NCBI GenBank assembly: GCA_021785515.1
Contig: JAJYEX010000005.1
Span: 206,843-270,842, forward strand
Direction of reading: 5' to 3'
Origin: Pseudomonadota bacterium
Lineage (GTDB): Bacteria; Pseudomonadota; Gammaproteobacteria; Acidiferrobacterales; UBA6901
DNA: 64,000 nucleotides
The position numbers and the translations under genes were made by a program. Numbering within the stretch: the stretch's first letter is position 1; each line of letters starts with the position of its first letter. The notes under the pieces were generated by a model. That model had not been told where the DNA came from, searched no databases, and was given only the letters and a program-made list of their open reading frames with translations. Shown here in pieces: positions 10,744 through 18,979 of this stretch.

Positions 10744-11580
10744 GTGACGCAGCGTGATGCGGTTTCCATCGATGACGGGGGCCAGCTTCTCGCGCGCATC
10801 CAGGCGGCACTCGAACGGCTGGGCAAGTGGCCGGCTTCCGTCACGACCGACGATCTGTCCGCAGTCGATGAGTTCCACATCGGGGGTCGCCAGGCCTGCG
10901 ACGGGCTCATCCCCCAGCTGGGGCTATCGCCAACAAGCCACGTGCTTGACGTGGGCTGCGGACTTGGAGGGACGGCGCGGCTGATGGCAAGCCGCTACCG
11001 CTGCCGGGTGAGCGGTGTGGAGCGGTCACGGGAGTACGTGGCGACCGCCGCCGGGCTCAGTGCGTGGACCGGGTTTCGCGGGCAGGTGGATTTCTGTCAG
11101 GGAGACGCGTTGCGCCTGCCGTATGGTGACGGGGTTTTCGACGTTGCCACCATGCTGCACGTCGGAATGGGCATCGAAAACAAGACTGCCCTGTGGTGCG
11201 AGGTGCACAGGGTGTTGCGTCCCGGAGCACGCTTCGGAATCTACGATGTGATGCAGACGGCCGCGGGATCCCTGGACTACCCCATGCCCTGGGCGGCCAG
11301 CGCCGCAACCAGCCACCTGTGCTCGCCTGAGGTATACCGGCAGACCCTGCAGGATTGCGGTTTCTCGGTCATTGCCGAGCGCGACCGCCGCCAGTTTGCG
11401 CTCGAGTTCTTCGGGGATGTGCGCAGACAGCTTGCCGCCGCGGGCGCGCCGGTTCTCGGAGTGCACCTGCTTCTGGGTTCGAGCACCGCTGCCCGGATGC
11501 AGAACATCGTAAGCGGCGTGTCGGCAGGCCTTGTGGCGCCCGTCGAGCTCATCGTGCGCAAGGGCTGTGGCCGGGACTGA
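10744..11580 (+). CDS. Class I SAM-dependent methyltransferase
   Basis: A 278-aa small-molecule-type methyltransferase. The SAM-binding motif I is VLDVGCGLGGTARLMA and motif II/III regions include GDALRLPYGDGVFDVATMLHVGMG and VLRPGARFGIYDVM. The layout (helical cap before motif I, long C-terminal part) resembles sarcosine/dimethylglycine or UbiE-related methyltransferases, but the substrate cannot be assigned. The GTG at 10744 has GGGAG nine bases upstream; an upstream TTG would overlap aroC. It lies between aroC and an MFS transporter, both on the same strand. Confidence 0.85.
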   Translation: MTQRDAVSIDDGGQLLARIQAALERLGKWPASVTTDDLSAVDEFHIGGRQACDGLIPQLGLSPTSHVLDVGCGLGGTARLMASRYRCRVSGVERSREYVATAAGLSAWTGFRGQVDFCQGDALRLPYGDGVFDVATMLHVGMGIENKTALWCEVHRVLRPGARFGIYDVMQTAAGSLDYPMPWAASAATSHLCSPEVYRQTLQDCGFSVIAERDRRQFALEFFGDVRRQLAAAGAPVLGVHLLLGSSTAARMQNIVSGVSAGLVAPVELIVRKGCGRD

Positions 11581-11675
11581 CGTGACGGGCTCCCGCATTC
11601 GCGCCGCCGGCACACCACTTGTTCCATCGGCAGCGCGCACCGGCGCTGCGCGTTCGCCCTGACGGGCCGGCTGCT

Positions 11676-12839
11676 GTGGCCCGCCGTCCCGTTGCGAAGT
11701 TCCATGTCCAGCTGAGCGGACTGTATTTCTTCTATTTCGCGGCTCTCGGCGGCCTGATTCCCTATCTCAGCCTCTATTTGCGTTCGGTCGGATTCGCAGC
11801 GGGAGCCATAGGCAGCATCATGGCCCTGCTGATGGGCTCGCGCGTCGTGGCGCCGCTCATCTGGGGCTGGCTCGCCGACCACCAGAAGCGGCGCATGGTA
11901 TTTGTGCGTCTTGCCTCGCTGCTGGCCGTGGTTGCGTTCTTCGGAGTGTATCTGGCGCGGGGATTCTGGAGCATGGCGGCAACGGTGTTCGTGTTCGGCT
12001 TCTTCTGGAACGCGTCGCTGCCGCTGGTGGAAGCGACCACCATGAGCCATCTCGGGTCGGATCCGGGCGCCTACGGCCGGGTGCGGCTGTGGGGTTCGGT
12101 CGGTTTCATCGCGAGCGTGCTCGCGCTCGGTGTCGCCACCGGGAAGTATGGCCCCGAGTCCTTGATCCCCGGACTGTTGCTGCTGCTGTCGGTCATATGG
12201 CTGGTCGCGCTGAGCCTGCCGGAGTCCGAACTGCGCGGACATCTTGGCCATCCCGGACCGCTGCGCCAGGTGCTGCTGCGACGCGACGTGTTCGCATTTC
12301 TGGCTGCCTGTTTCCTGATGCAGCTGAGCCATGGGCCTTACTACACCTTCTATTCGCTGTATCTGGCCGGTTACGGGTACTCGAACGCCGCGATCGGCGC
12401 GCTGTGGGCGTTTGCGGTGGTCTGCGAGATCGGGGTGTTTCTGGCGATGCGCCGGCTGCTGGCGCGCATCGCCTTGCGGCCGGTGCTGCTGGCAAGTTTC
12501 GCCCTTGCGGCCCTGCGTTGGTTGCTTATCGGCTATTTCCCGCAACACCTGGCGGTGCTCATATTCGCGCAGGCCTTGCACGCAGCCACCTTCGGCGCAT
12601 TTCATGCTGTGGCCATGCAGCTGATTCATCAGTTCTTCACCGGGCGCCATCAGCACCGTGGCCAGGCCATCTACGGCAGTGCAAGTATCGGGTTGGGCGG
12701 AGCGGTGGGCAGTTTCTGGGCCGGGCGCGCCTGGACGGCCCTTGGTCCGGCGCAGACATTCACGCTGGCCGCGGCCGCCGCCAGCCTGGCTTTCCTGGTG
12801 GCGCTGTTCCTGCTTAGGCCGCGCGCCTCGCAACCGTAG
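11676..12839 (+). CDS. MFS transporter, PPP (phenylpropionate permease-like) family
   Basis: Integral inner-membrane carrier of 387 aa with about 12 predicted transmembrane helices. The opening LSGLYFFYFAALGGLIPYLSLYLRS and the conserved GRVRLWGSVGFI are characteristic of the PPP/HcaT-like branch of the major facilitator family. The GTG at 11676 is chosen because it starts just before the first helix; a TTG at 11619 would add a charged 19-residue extension. Substrates of this branch are poorly known, so phenylpropionate is only the name of the family. It converges on the LysR-linked gene at 12872. Confidence 0.88.
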   Translation: MARRPVAKFHVQLSGLYFFYFAALGGLIPYLSLYLRSVGFAAGAIGSIMALLMGSRVVAPLIWGWLADHQKRRMVFVRLASLLAVVAFFGVYLARGFWSMAATVFVFGFFWNASLPLVEATTMSHLGSDPGAYGRVRLWGSVGFIASVLALGVATGKYGPESLIPGLLLLLSVIWLVALSLPESELRGHLGHPGPLRQVLLRRDVFAFLAACFLMQLSHGPYYTFYSLYLAGYGYSNAAIGALWAFAVVCEIGVFLAMRRLLARIALRPVLLASFALAALRWLLIGYFPQHLAVLIFAQALHAATFGAFHAVAMQLIHQFFTGRHQHRGQAIYGSASIGLGGAVGSFWAGRAWTALGPAQTFTLAAAAASLAFLVALFLLRPRASQP

Positions 12840-12871
12840 CTGCCGCTTTCACCGGTCCGCAGACGCCCGGG

Positions 12872-13294
12872 TCAGACAACCGACTTGATGCGCCGCCGTG
12901 CCGCATCCAGGCTGACCAGTTCACCATGCTGCGGGACGGGCGATGGAGCCGGCGGCTGCGGCGTCACGGCAATGCGGTGGGTGTCGAAAATCTTGGCGAC
13001 CACGGCGCACAGTTCCTCCATGAACCGGTAGGCGTCCACGTCCGTGCCCGCAGAATCCAGCAGGCCGGCGCGGATCGGACCGAGCGCTTCGAATGTGGGC
13101 TGGGCCGTGACCGGGTCGCAGAGACCGCGGCAGTCATTGCGTTCGTAGATCGCGCGCACGATCCCGCTGGCCAGGTCATAGTGCAGCGCACTCGAATCGA
13201 CAAGCGTCCGGACATTGCCGGCGGCGGTGTTCACCGGAAACTGATGTTGGCCAATACGAACGCTTAGCTGTTCGATCAGCTGCATGAATTTCAT
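12872..13294 (-). CDS. Hypothetical protein coupled to the LysR gene
   Basis: A soluble protein of about 140 aa, not recognised. It has no signal peptide or membrane segment, a Pro-rich linker around residues 113-122 and a basic C-terminus (LDAARRRIKSV). The first codons are ATGATG; either one overlaps the stop of the upstream LysR gene, so translation is probably coupled. That suggests the protein works with, or is a modifier of, the regulator, which is inference only. Confidence 0.6.
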   Translation of the reverse strand: MKFMQLIEQLSVRIGQHQFPVNTAAGNVRTLVDSSALHYDLASGIVRAIYERNDCRGLCDPVTAQPTFEALGPIRAGLLDSAGTDVDAYRFMEELCAVVAKIFDTHRIAVTPQPPAPSPVPQHGELVSLDAARRRIKSVV

Positions 13295-14163
13295 CATCTG
13301 GTCGTCCGTATCGCCTCAATAATCGCCGCTGCCGCATTTGACAGGGTGCGGGCCGCATGGGTCACGACGCCGAGTTCGCGCACAATGCGGATTTCTTCAA
13401 TCTGGACCACTTTGAGGTTGTCGTCAATTAACGTGTATGGCAGTGCGCTCCAGCCCAGACCGATTGACACCAGCATCTTGATCAGTTCGAGATAGTTGGT
13501 CTCCAGACCGATGCGCAGCTGCCGGCGTATCGGGGCCAGCGCTGCAAGCACCAGTTCACGCGTGGTGGCACCGGGAACGGGAAGGATGGCCGGATATTCC
13601 GCCAGCGCCTGCAATGACAGTGTGCGGTGGGCAGCCAGCGGGTGGGCTGGGGAGACTACGATTTCGAGCGGATCGTCCCAAATCTTCTCCTGCCGCAGGC
13701 GCGGGTTCGGACCACGGGGCAGCGTAACCACCGCCAGGTCTAGCTCTCCATGCTCCACGGCGGTGCAGGCGGCCTCCGAGTCCATGAACCGCAGATCGAG
13801 CTGGACTCTCGGGTGGGCAGTATAGAATTGCCGCAGCGCCGTCGGGAGACGGTGGAGACCGACGTGGTAGCTGGTTCCCAGCCGCAATGGTCCGGCAATT
13901 TCGAGCGACAGTGCGGTAATCCGGCGCTTGGCTTCCTCTACCCCGTCGAGAATGGCGCGTGCCTGCGGCAGCAGCGCCGAGCCCGTCGGAGTCAGCTGCA
14001 CCCTGCGGCCAACCCGGTCGAACAGTCTGGCGCCGAGTTCCGCCTCCAGCGCGGCGACGCGTTTGCTGACCGCCGGCTGGGTAAGAAAACTTCGCTCCGC
14101 CGCGTGCGAGAATGAACCGCTTTCGGCTACGGCCAAGAAGGTTGAGAGGTCCGCTATATTCAT
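13294..14163 (-). CDS. LysR-family transcriptional regulator
   Basis: A 289-aa regulator with an N-terminal winged helix-turn-helix (about residues 2-60, FLAVAESGSFSHAAERSFLTQPAVSKRV) and a C-terminal periplasmic-binding-like effector domain. It is transcribed away from leuC with 108 bases between the start codons, the classical LysR layout, so it probably controls leuCDB and itself. Its effector is unknown. AT-rich inverted half-sites in the shared gap are candidate binding sites. The small coupled gene downstream is in the same operon. Confidence 0.93.
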   Translation of the reverse strand: MNIADLSTFLAVAESGSFSHAAERSFLTQPAVSKRVAALEAELGARLFDRVGRRVQLTPTGSALLPQARAILDGVEEAKRRITALSLEIAGPLRLGTSYHVGLHRLPTALRQFYTAHPRVQLDLRFMDSEAACTAVEHGELDLAVVTLPRGPNPRLRQEKIWDDPLEIVVSPAHPLAAHRTLSLQALAEYPAILPVPGATTRELVLAALAPIRRQLRIGLETNYLELIKMLVSIGLGWSALPYTLIDDNLKVVQIEEIRIVRELGVVTHAARTLSNAAAAIIEAIRTTR

Positions 14164-14186
14164 AACCGTATGGAATTGATTTAATG

Positions 14187-14214
14187 ATAAATATGACTTT
14201 GTGTTATTTATAAC
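14187..14214. promoter_or_regulatory. Candidate LysR operator in the lysR/leuC gap
   Basis: Two overlapping inverted elements lie here: ATAAAT (14187-14192) with ATTTAT (14206-14211), and GTTA-N4-TAAC (14203-14214). They sit in an AT-rich patch in a GC-rich genome and overlap the proposed leuC -35 box. LysR proteins typically bind interrupted dyads with a T-N11-A core in such gaps, so this is the best operator candidate. Confidence 0.5.
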
Positions 14215-14227
14215 CGCTGCCTAGAAT
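14199..14227 (+). promoter_or_regulatory. Predicted leuC promoter
   Basis: A sigma-70-like pair: TTGTGT (14199-14204), 17-base spacer, TAGAAT (14222-14227). Transcription would start near 14234, giving a short leader with AAGGAG before the leuC ATG at 14272. The weak -35 box suits an activator-dependent promoter. Confidence 0.55.
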
Positions 14228-14271
14228 AGGCGCAACCATTTCGGCAGGCCCTCGCCAAGGAGCGAACGGTA

Positions 14272-15678
14272 ATGAGCGGAAAGACGTTGTACGACAAGCT
14301 TTGGGAAGGCCATGTGGTGCGCTCGAACCCGGACGGCACCACGCTGATCTACATCGACCGCCACCTCGTGCACGAGGTGACGAGTCCGCAGGCGTTCGAG
14401 GGTCTGAAACTGGCGGGCCGCAAACTGTGGCGCGCGGATGCCAATCTTGCCACTGCCGACCATAACGTACCGACGACCGGCAGGAGTGCCGGAATCGCCG
14501 ATCCGGTGGCGCGACTGCAGGTGGAGACGCTGGACCGCAACTGTACGCAGTTCGGAATTGTCGAATTCGGAATGAATGATCCCCGCCAGGGGATCGTGCA
14601 TGTGATTGGACCGGAACAGGGTGCAACGCTGCCCGGCATGACTGTCGTGTGCGGAGATTCCCATACGTCCACCCACGGTGCATTCGGTGCGCTCGCTTTC
14701 GGTGTTGGCACCTCCGAGGTGGAGCATGTACTGGCAACGCAATGTCTGCTGATGACGAAGTCCAAGAACATGCGGGTGCGCGTCGATGGCCGCATTCCTG
14801 CAGGCGTTACCGCCAAGGATGTCATCCTGGCCGTCATCGGCCGCATCGGCACCGCCGGGGGTACGGGATATGCCATCGAGTTTGCCGGTTCGGCGATCGG
14901 CTCGCTGTCCATGGAGGGCCGCATGACCGTGTGCAACATGGCGATCGAGGCGGGCGCGCGCGCCGGGCTGATCGCGGTGGACGACCGGACGATCGACTAC
15001 CTGCGCGGACGCCCCTATGCGCCGGCACCGCAGTTGTGGGATCAGGCGCAGGCGGCGTGGCGCCGCCTGTACAGCGACGAGGACGCGCTGTTTGACCGCG
15101 AAGTGCAGATCGATGCGGCCGCCATAGCGCCCCAGGTGACCTGGGGCACCTCGCCGGAGATGGTGGTGGGCGTCGATGGGCGGGTTCCCGATCCGGAACG
15201 GGAGAAGGATGCGACCCGGCGCGAGAGCATGCGCCGTGCGCTCGAGTACATGGGGCTCGCCCCGGGGACGGCCATCGGGGATATTACGATCGACAAGGTG
15301 TTCATAGGATCCTGCACGAACTCACGCATCGAGGATCTGCGTGCCGCGGCCGCCGTGGTAAAAGGTCGGCGGGTGGCGCGCACCATCCGGCTGGCCATGG
15401 TGGTGCCGGGATCCGGACCGGTCAAGGCGCAGGCTGAGAGCGAGGGTCTCGACAAGGTTTTTGCGGCCGCCGGATTCGAGTGGCGCGAGCCGGGCTGTTC
15501 GATGTGCCTGGCGATGAACGCTGACCGGCTGGAGCCGGGAGAACGCTGCGCCTCCACATCGAATCGCAACTTCGAGGGGCGCCAGGGTTCGGGCGGGCGC
15601 ACCCATCTGGTGAGTCCGGCGATGGCGGCAGCCGCGGGGATCGCGGGCCGTTTTGTCGATGTGCGCAGCTGGAACTGA
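14272..15678 (+). CDS. leuC: 3-isopropylmalate dehydratase large subunit
   Basis: Catalytic subunit of isopropylmalate isomerase (2- to 3-isopropylmalate), leucine pathway. The 468-aa length is standard for the proteobacterial form. Iron-sulfur ligands are visible in IGSCTNSR and in [32 protein letters not shown] near residue 130 is a typical aconitase-family block. An AAGGAG site precedes the ATG. It opens the leuC-leuD-leuB-asd gene run, divergent from the LysR gene, which probably regulates it. Confidence 0.98.
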   Translation: MSGKTLYDKLWEGHVVRSNPDGTTLIYIDRHLVHEVTSPQAFEGLKLAGRKLWRADANLATADHNVPTTGRSAGIADPVARLQVETLDRNCTQFGIVEFGMNDPRQGIVHVIGPEQGATLPGMTVVCGDSHTSTHGAFGALAFGVGTSEVEHVLATQCLLMTKSKNMRVRVDGRIPAGVTAKDVILAVIGRIGTAGGTGYAIEFAGSAIGSLSMEGRMTVCNMAIEAGARAGLIAVDDRTIDYLRGRPYAPAPQLWDQAQAAWRRLYSDEDALFDREVQIDAAAIAPQVTWGTSPEMVVGVDGRVPDPEREKDATRRESMRRALEYMGLAPGTAIGDITIDKVFIGSCTNSRIEDLRAAAAVVKGRRVARTIRLAMVVPGSGPVKAQAESEGLDKVFAAAGFEWREPGCSMCLAMNADRLEPGERCASTSNRNFEGRQGSGGRTHLVSPAMAAAAGIAGRFVDVRSWN

Positions 15679-15742
15679 GTGGCGCCGCCCGGGGAGATGC
15701 AATCCCGGGCCGGTTTGCGTTGCGCCCTAACAACGGGGAGAC

Positions 15743-16384
15743 ATGATGCAGAAATTCACGACACTGAGCGGTATTGTGGCGCCAATGGACCGGGCGAACG
15801 TCGATACCGATGCAATCATTCCGAAACAGTATCTGAAATCGATCAAGCGCAGCGGGTTTGGTCCGAACCTGTTCGATGCCTGGCGCTATCTGGACCAGGG
15901 CGAGCCGGGCATGGACCACAGTCGCCGTCCGCTGAACCGGGACTTTGTGCTGAATCAGCCGCGCTATGCCGGCGCCAGCATCCTGCTGGCGCGGGCCAAT
16001 TTCGGCTGCGGTTCGTCGCGCGAACACGCGCCCTGGGCGCTGCTGGACTACGGATTTCAGGCCATCATCGCCCCCAGCTATGCGGACATTTTCTTCAATA
16101 ACTGCATGAAGAACGGGCTGCTTCCGGTGATCCTTGATGAGTCCCGCGTGCAGCGCCTGTTCGAACAGACCATTGCGCAAGAGGGTTACCGCCTGAACAT
16201 CGATCTTGGCCGGCAGAGCGTCACGACGCCATCCGGCGAGACGATGCATTTCGACATTGATCCGTTTCGCAAGCATTGTCTTATCAACGGGCTGGACGAC
16301 ATCGGTCTAACCTTGGAGCATGTTGATGACATCCGGGCGTACGAGACGCGCCGCCGCCAGGAGGCGCCATGGCTTTTCCGTTAG
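15743..16384 (+). CDS. leuD: 3-isopropylmalate dehydratase small subunit
   Basis: Small (swivel-domain) subunit of isopropylmalate isomerase, 213 aa. Family blocks include [18 protein letters not shown] near the N-terminus and [13 protein letters not shown] in the middle. Two adjacent ATG codons (15743 and 15746) follow a GGGGAG site. It lies 64 bases after leuC and acts in a heterodimer with LeuC. Confidence 0.98.
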   Translation: MMQKFTTLSGIVAPMDRANVDTDAIIPKQYLKSIKRSGFGPNLFDAWRYLDQGEPGMDHSRRPLNRDFVLNQPRYAGASILLARANFGCGSSREHAPWALLDYGFQAIIAPSYADIFFNNCMKNGLLPVILDESRVQRLFEQTIAQEGYRLNIDLGRQSVTTPSGETMHFDIDPFRKHCLINGLDDIGLTLEHVDDIRAYETRRRQEAPWLFR

Positions 16385-16453
16385 AAACGACAGCGTGTTG
16401 GGGTCCGGCGGCCAGGTGCGGCGGACAAATATTGCGGCTTTGGGAGCTGATCG

Positions 16454-17530
16454 ATGAGTCATAAGATTCTGGTGCTCGCGGGCGACGGAATCGGTCCGGA
16501 AATAGTCGCCGAAGCGATGAAGGTGCTTGCGGTGCTGCGCGCCGAGGGTGTGGACATCGAGATCGAGCAGGCGCTGGTGGGCGGGGCGGCGTACGATGCA
16601 ACGGGCACTCCGCTGCCCGAGGAGACCTTGCGCCTCGCGCGCGCGGCCGACGCGGTGCTGCTCGGCGCTGTGGGCGGACCGAAATGGGAGTCCCTGAAGA
16701 TAGCGCTGCGTCCGGAGAAGGGTCTGCTCGGTCTGCGCTCGGAACTCGGGTTGTTTGCGAACCTGCGTCCGGCGCTGCTCTATCCCGAGCTTGCATCGGC
16801 TTCCAGCCTGAAGCCGGAGGTGGTTGCCGGGCTTGACCTTATGATCGTTCGTGAGCTTACCGGGGGCATCTATTTCGGTCAGCCGCGCGGCATACGCACG
16901 CGCAACGACGGCCAGCGCGAAGGATTCAATACGCTCGTGTACAGCGAAGCGGAAATCCAGCGGATCGCGCGCGTGGCTTTCGACATCGCGATGAAGCGTG
17001 GCCGGCGCGTATGTTCAGTCGACAAGGCCAATGTGCTTGAGTGCACGGAGCTGTGGCGCGAGGTGGTCAGCGTTGTGGCCAGGGATTATCCGCAGGTCAG
17101 TCTGACGCACATGTACGTGGACAATGCGGCGATGCAGCTGGTGCGGGCGCCGAAGCAGTTCGACGTGATCGTTACCACCAACATGTTCGGCGATATCCTC
17201 TCGGACGAGGCGGCCATGCTGACCGGATCAATCGGCATGCTGCCGTCGGCTTCCCTGGATGCCGCGCACAAGGGCATGTACGAGCCGATCCACGGTTCCG
17301 CCCCCGACATTGCCGGTAAAGGCGTCGCCAATCCCCTGGGCACGATCCTGTCGGTAGCGATGCTGCTGCGATACACTCTCGGGAAACCGGATCTGGCGCT
17401 GCGCGTTGAGCGGGCGGTGCAGGCGGTTCTGGCCCAAGGCTTGCGCACGGCCGATATTTTTGCGGATGGCTGTTCCCGTGTCGGTACAGCGCAGATGGGT
17501 GCAGCGGTGGTGGCAGCGTTGCGTGGGTAG
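16454..17530 (+). CDS. leuB: 3-isopropylmalate dehydrogenase
   Basis: NAD-dependent oxidative decarboxylation of 3-isopropylmalate to 2-oxoisocaproate, leucine pathway. The 358-aa length is usual. Seen are [11 protein letters not shown] at the N-terminus, the substrate-binding arginine region [23 protein letters not shown], the catalytic KANVLE segment, and the NAD-loop [14 protein letters not shown]. It lies 69 bases after leuD. Confidence 0.98.
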   Translation: MSHKILVLAGDGIGPEIVAEAMKVLAVLRAEGVDIEIEQALVGGAAYDATGTPLPEETLRLARAADAVLLGAVGGPKWESLKIALRPEKGLLGLRSELGLFANLRPALLYPELASASSLKPEVVAGLDLMIVRELTGGIYFGQPRGIRTRNDGQREGFNTLVYSEAEIQRIARVAFDIAMKRGRRVCSVDKANVLECTELWREVVSVVARDYPQVSLTHMYVDNAAMQLVRAPKQFDVIVTTNMFGDILSDEAAMLTGSIGMLPSASLDAAHKGMYEPIHGSAPDIAGKGVANPLGTILSVAMLLRYTLGKPDLALRVERAVQAVLAQGLRTADIFADGCSRVGTAQMGAAVVAALRG

Positions 17531-17558
17531 ACAGCTCAGCGGGCAGAGGCTTGATCAT

Positions 17559-18671
17559 ATGATGCGGGTGGGTGTGGTGGGGTGGCGAGGCATGGTCGGT
17601 TCGGTGCTGATGCAGCGCATGCGAGCCGAGGGCGATTTTGCCTTGGTCGAACCGGTGTTTTTCACGACCTCTCAGGTCGGCCGGCCGGGTCCGGCCATAG
17701 GCAAGGACATCCCGCCGCTTGCCGACGCCTACGACCTGCACGCGCTGGGTGCCATGGATGTCATCATCTCCTGCCAGGGCGGGGACTATACGACCGCGGT
17801 CTTTTCGAAGCTGCGGACGGCCGGCTGGACGGGGTACTGGATCGATGCTGCGTCCACTCTGCGCATGGATCCGGACAGTGTCATCGTGCTGGATCCGGTG
17901 AATCGTGATGTGATCAGCACGGCGCTTAAGCGGGGGGTGCGGAACTACATCGGGGGCAACTGCACCGTGAGCCTGATGCTCATGGCGCTGGGTGGCCTGT
18001 TCCAGCATGGTCTGATCGAGTGGATGACGGCCATGACCTATCAGGCAGCCTCAGGGGCCGGCGCGCAGAACATGCGCGAACTGCTAAAACAGATGGGCTC
18101 GGCGCACGAGGCGGCGTTGCCGATGCTCGATGATCCGGCATCGGCCATTCTCGAAATCGACCAGTCGGTCGCGGACCGGCTGCGTGACCCGGTGTTTCCG
18201 AGCGAATATTTCGGCGCGCCCCTTGCCGGAAGCCTGATCCCGTGGATCGACAAGGATCTGGGCAACGGACAGAGCCGCGAGGAATGGAAGGGGCAGGCGG
18301 AGACCAACAAGATCCTGGGTCGGGAATCGAAGCCGGTGCCGGTGGACGGGCTGTGTGTACGCGTTGGCGCCATGCGCTGCCACAGCCAGGCGCTGACGAT
18401 AAAGCTGAGCGGCGATATCCCGCTCGACGAGATCGAGGGCATGCTGGCCGCGGCGAACGACTGGGTGCAGGTCGTTCCCAATGAGCGTGAACGCACCGTG
18501 CGCGAGCTGACGCCGGCGGCCGTTACCGGAACGCTCAAGGTGCCTGTGGGCCGGCTGCGCAAACTGGCCATGGGTGGCCAGTACCTTTCGGCGTTCACGG
18601 TCGGAGACCAGCTGCTTTGGGGCGCGGCCGAACCCCTGCGGCGCATGCTCCGCATCCTGCTGCAGGCCTAG
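17559..18671 (+). CDS. asd: Aspartate-semialdehyde dehydrogenase
   Basis: Reduces aspartyl phosphate to aspartate semialdehyde with NADPH, feeding lysine/diaminopimelate, threonine and methionine. The 370-aa length and the N-terminal [18 protein letters not shown] match the gammaproteobacterial type. The catalytic cysteine is in [16 protein letters not shown], and the substrate-binding [13 protein letters not shown] follows. Two consecutive ATG codons occur at 17559 and 17562. It starts 28 bases after leuB and is probably part of the same transcript. Confidence 0.98.
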   Translation: MMRVGVVGWRGMVGSVLMQRMRAEGDFALVEPVFFTTSQVGRPGPAIGKDIPPLADAYDLHALGAMDVIISCQGGDYTTAVFSKLRTAGWTGYWIDAASTLRMDPDSVIVLDPVNRDVISTALKRGVRNYIGGNCTVSLMLMALGGLFQHGLIEWMTAMTYQAASGAGAQNMRELLKQMGSAHEAALPMLDDPASAILEIDQSVADRLRDPVFPSEYFGAPLAGSLIPWIDKDLGNGQSREEWKGQAETNKILGRESKPVPVDGLCVRVGAMRCHSQALTIKLSGDIPLDEIEGMLAAANDWVQVVPNERERTVRELTPAAVTGTLKVPVGRLRKLAMGGQYLSAFTVGDQLLWGAAEPLRRMLRILLQA

Positions 18672-18850
18672 CCACGGCCGGTCCGCCGCCGGCGCCCTGC
18701 CGGCGCATGGACGGATCCTGCGAAAACGACTATATACCGTTTTAGAGCAAGCCTTTTCGTGTTACCGGTACTACCGCAGTTTTGGCGGCGGTCCGGCCCG
18801 CCTGCTGGCGTTCCGTACGCCCGATCGGGTCAAATGATCCGCCGTAAGGG

Positions 18851-18879
18851 TTGGTAGAACGGTATTTGTGGGCTATAGT
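18851..18879 (+). promoter_or_regulatory. Predicted fimV promoter
   Basis: TTGGTA (18851-18856), an exact 17-base spacer and TATAGT (18874-18879) form a good sigma-70-type promoter. The start of transcription would fall near 18886, about 94 bases before the fimV ATG and inside a palindrome. Confidence 0.6.
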
Positions 18880-18884
18880 TACCA

Positions 18885-18900
18885 GATGTTTATAAACATC
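18885..18900. promoter_or_regulatory. Perfect 16-base palindrome at the fimV start site
   Basis: GATGTTTATAAACATC reads identically on both strands and covers the predicted transcription start. Its position fits a repressor operator; AT content is high compared with the surroundings. The binding protein is unknown. Confidence 0.5.
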
Positions 18901-18979
18901 ATTCATACTATGTGCATGCAACTCCAAGTATCAGAAGTGGTTATCGGATGATGCAGGGGCATTCGGGGGAGTGAAGGCC

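Larger units (their letters stand above)
18672..18979. other. Noncoding asd-fimV gap
   Basis: About 300 bases without a supported gene. It contains a small inverted pair AAAACG (18723-18728)/CGTTTT (18738-18743), which could end the asd transcript but lacks a convincing U tract, and the fimV promoter with a perfect palindrome described separately. Confidence 0.6.

Noticed and set aside
11277..12833. Minus-strand reading frame of 518 codons rich in Arg, His and Gln
   Set aside because: Antisense to the methyltransferase and the MFS transporter; composition is that of a GC-rich shadow.
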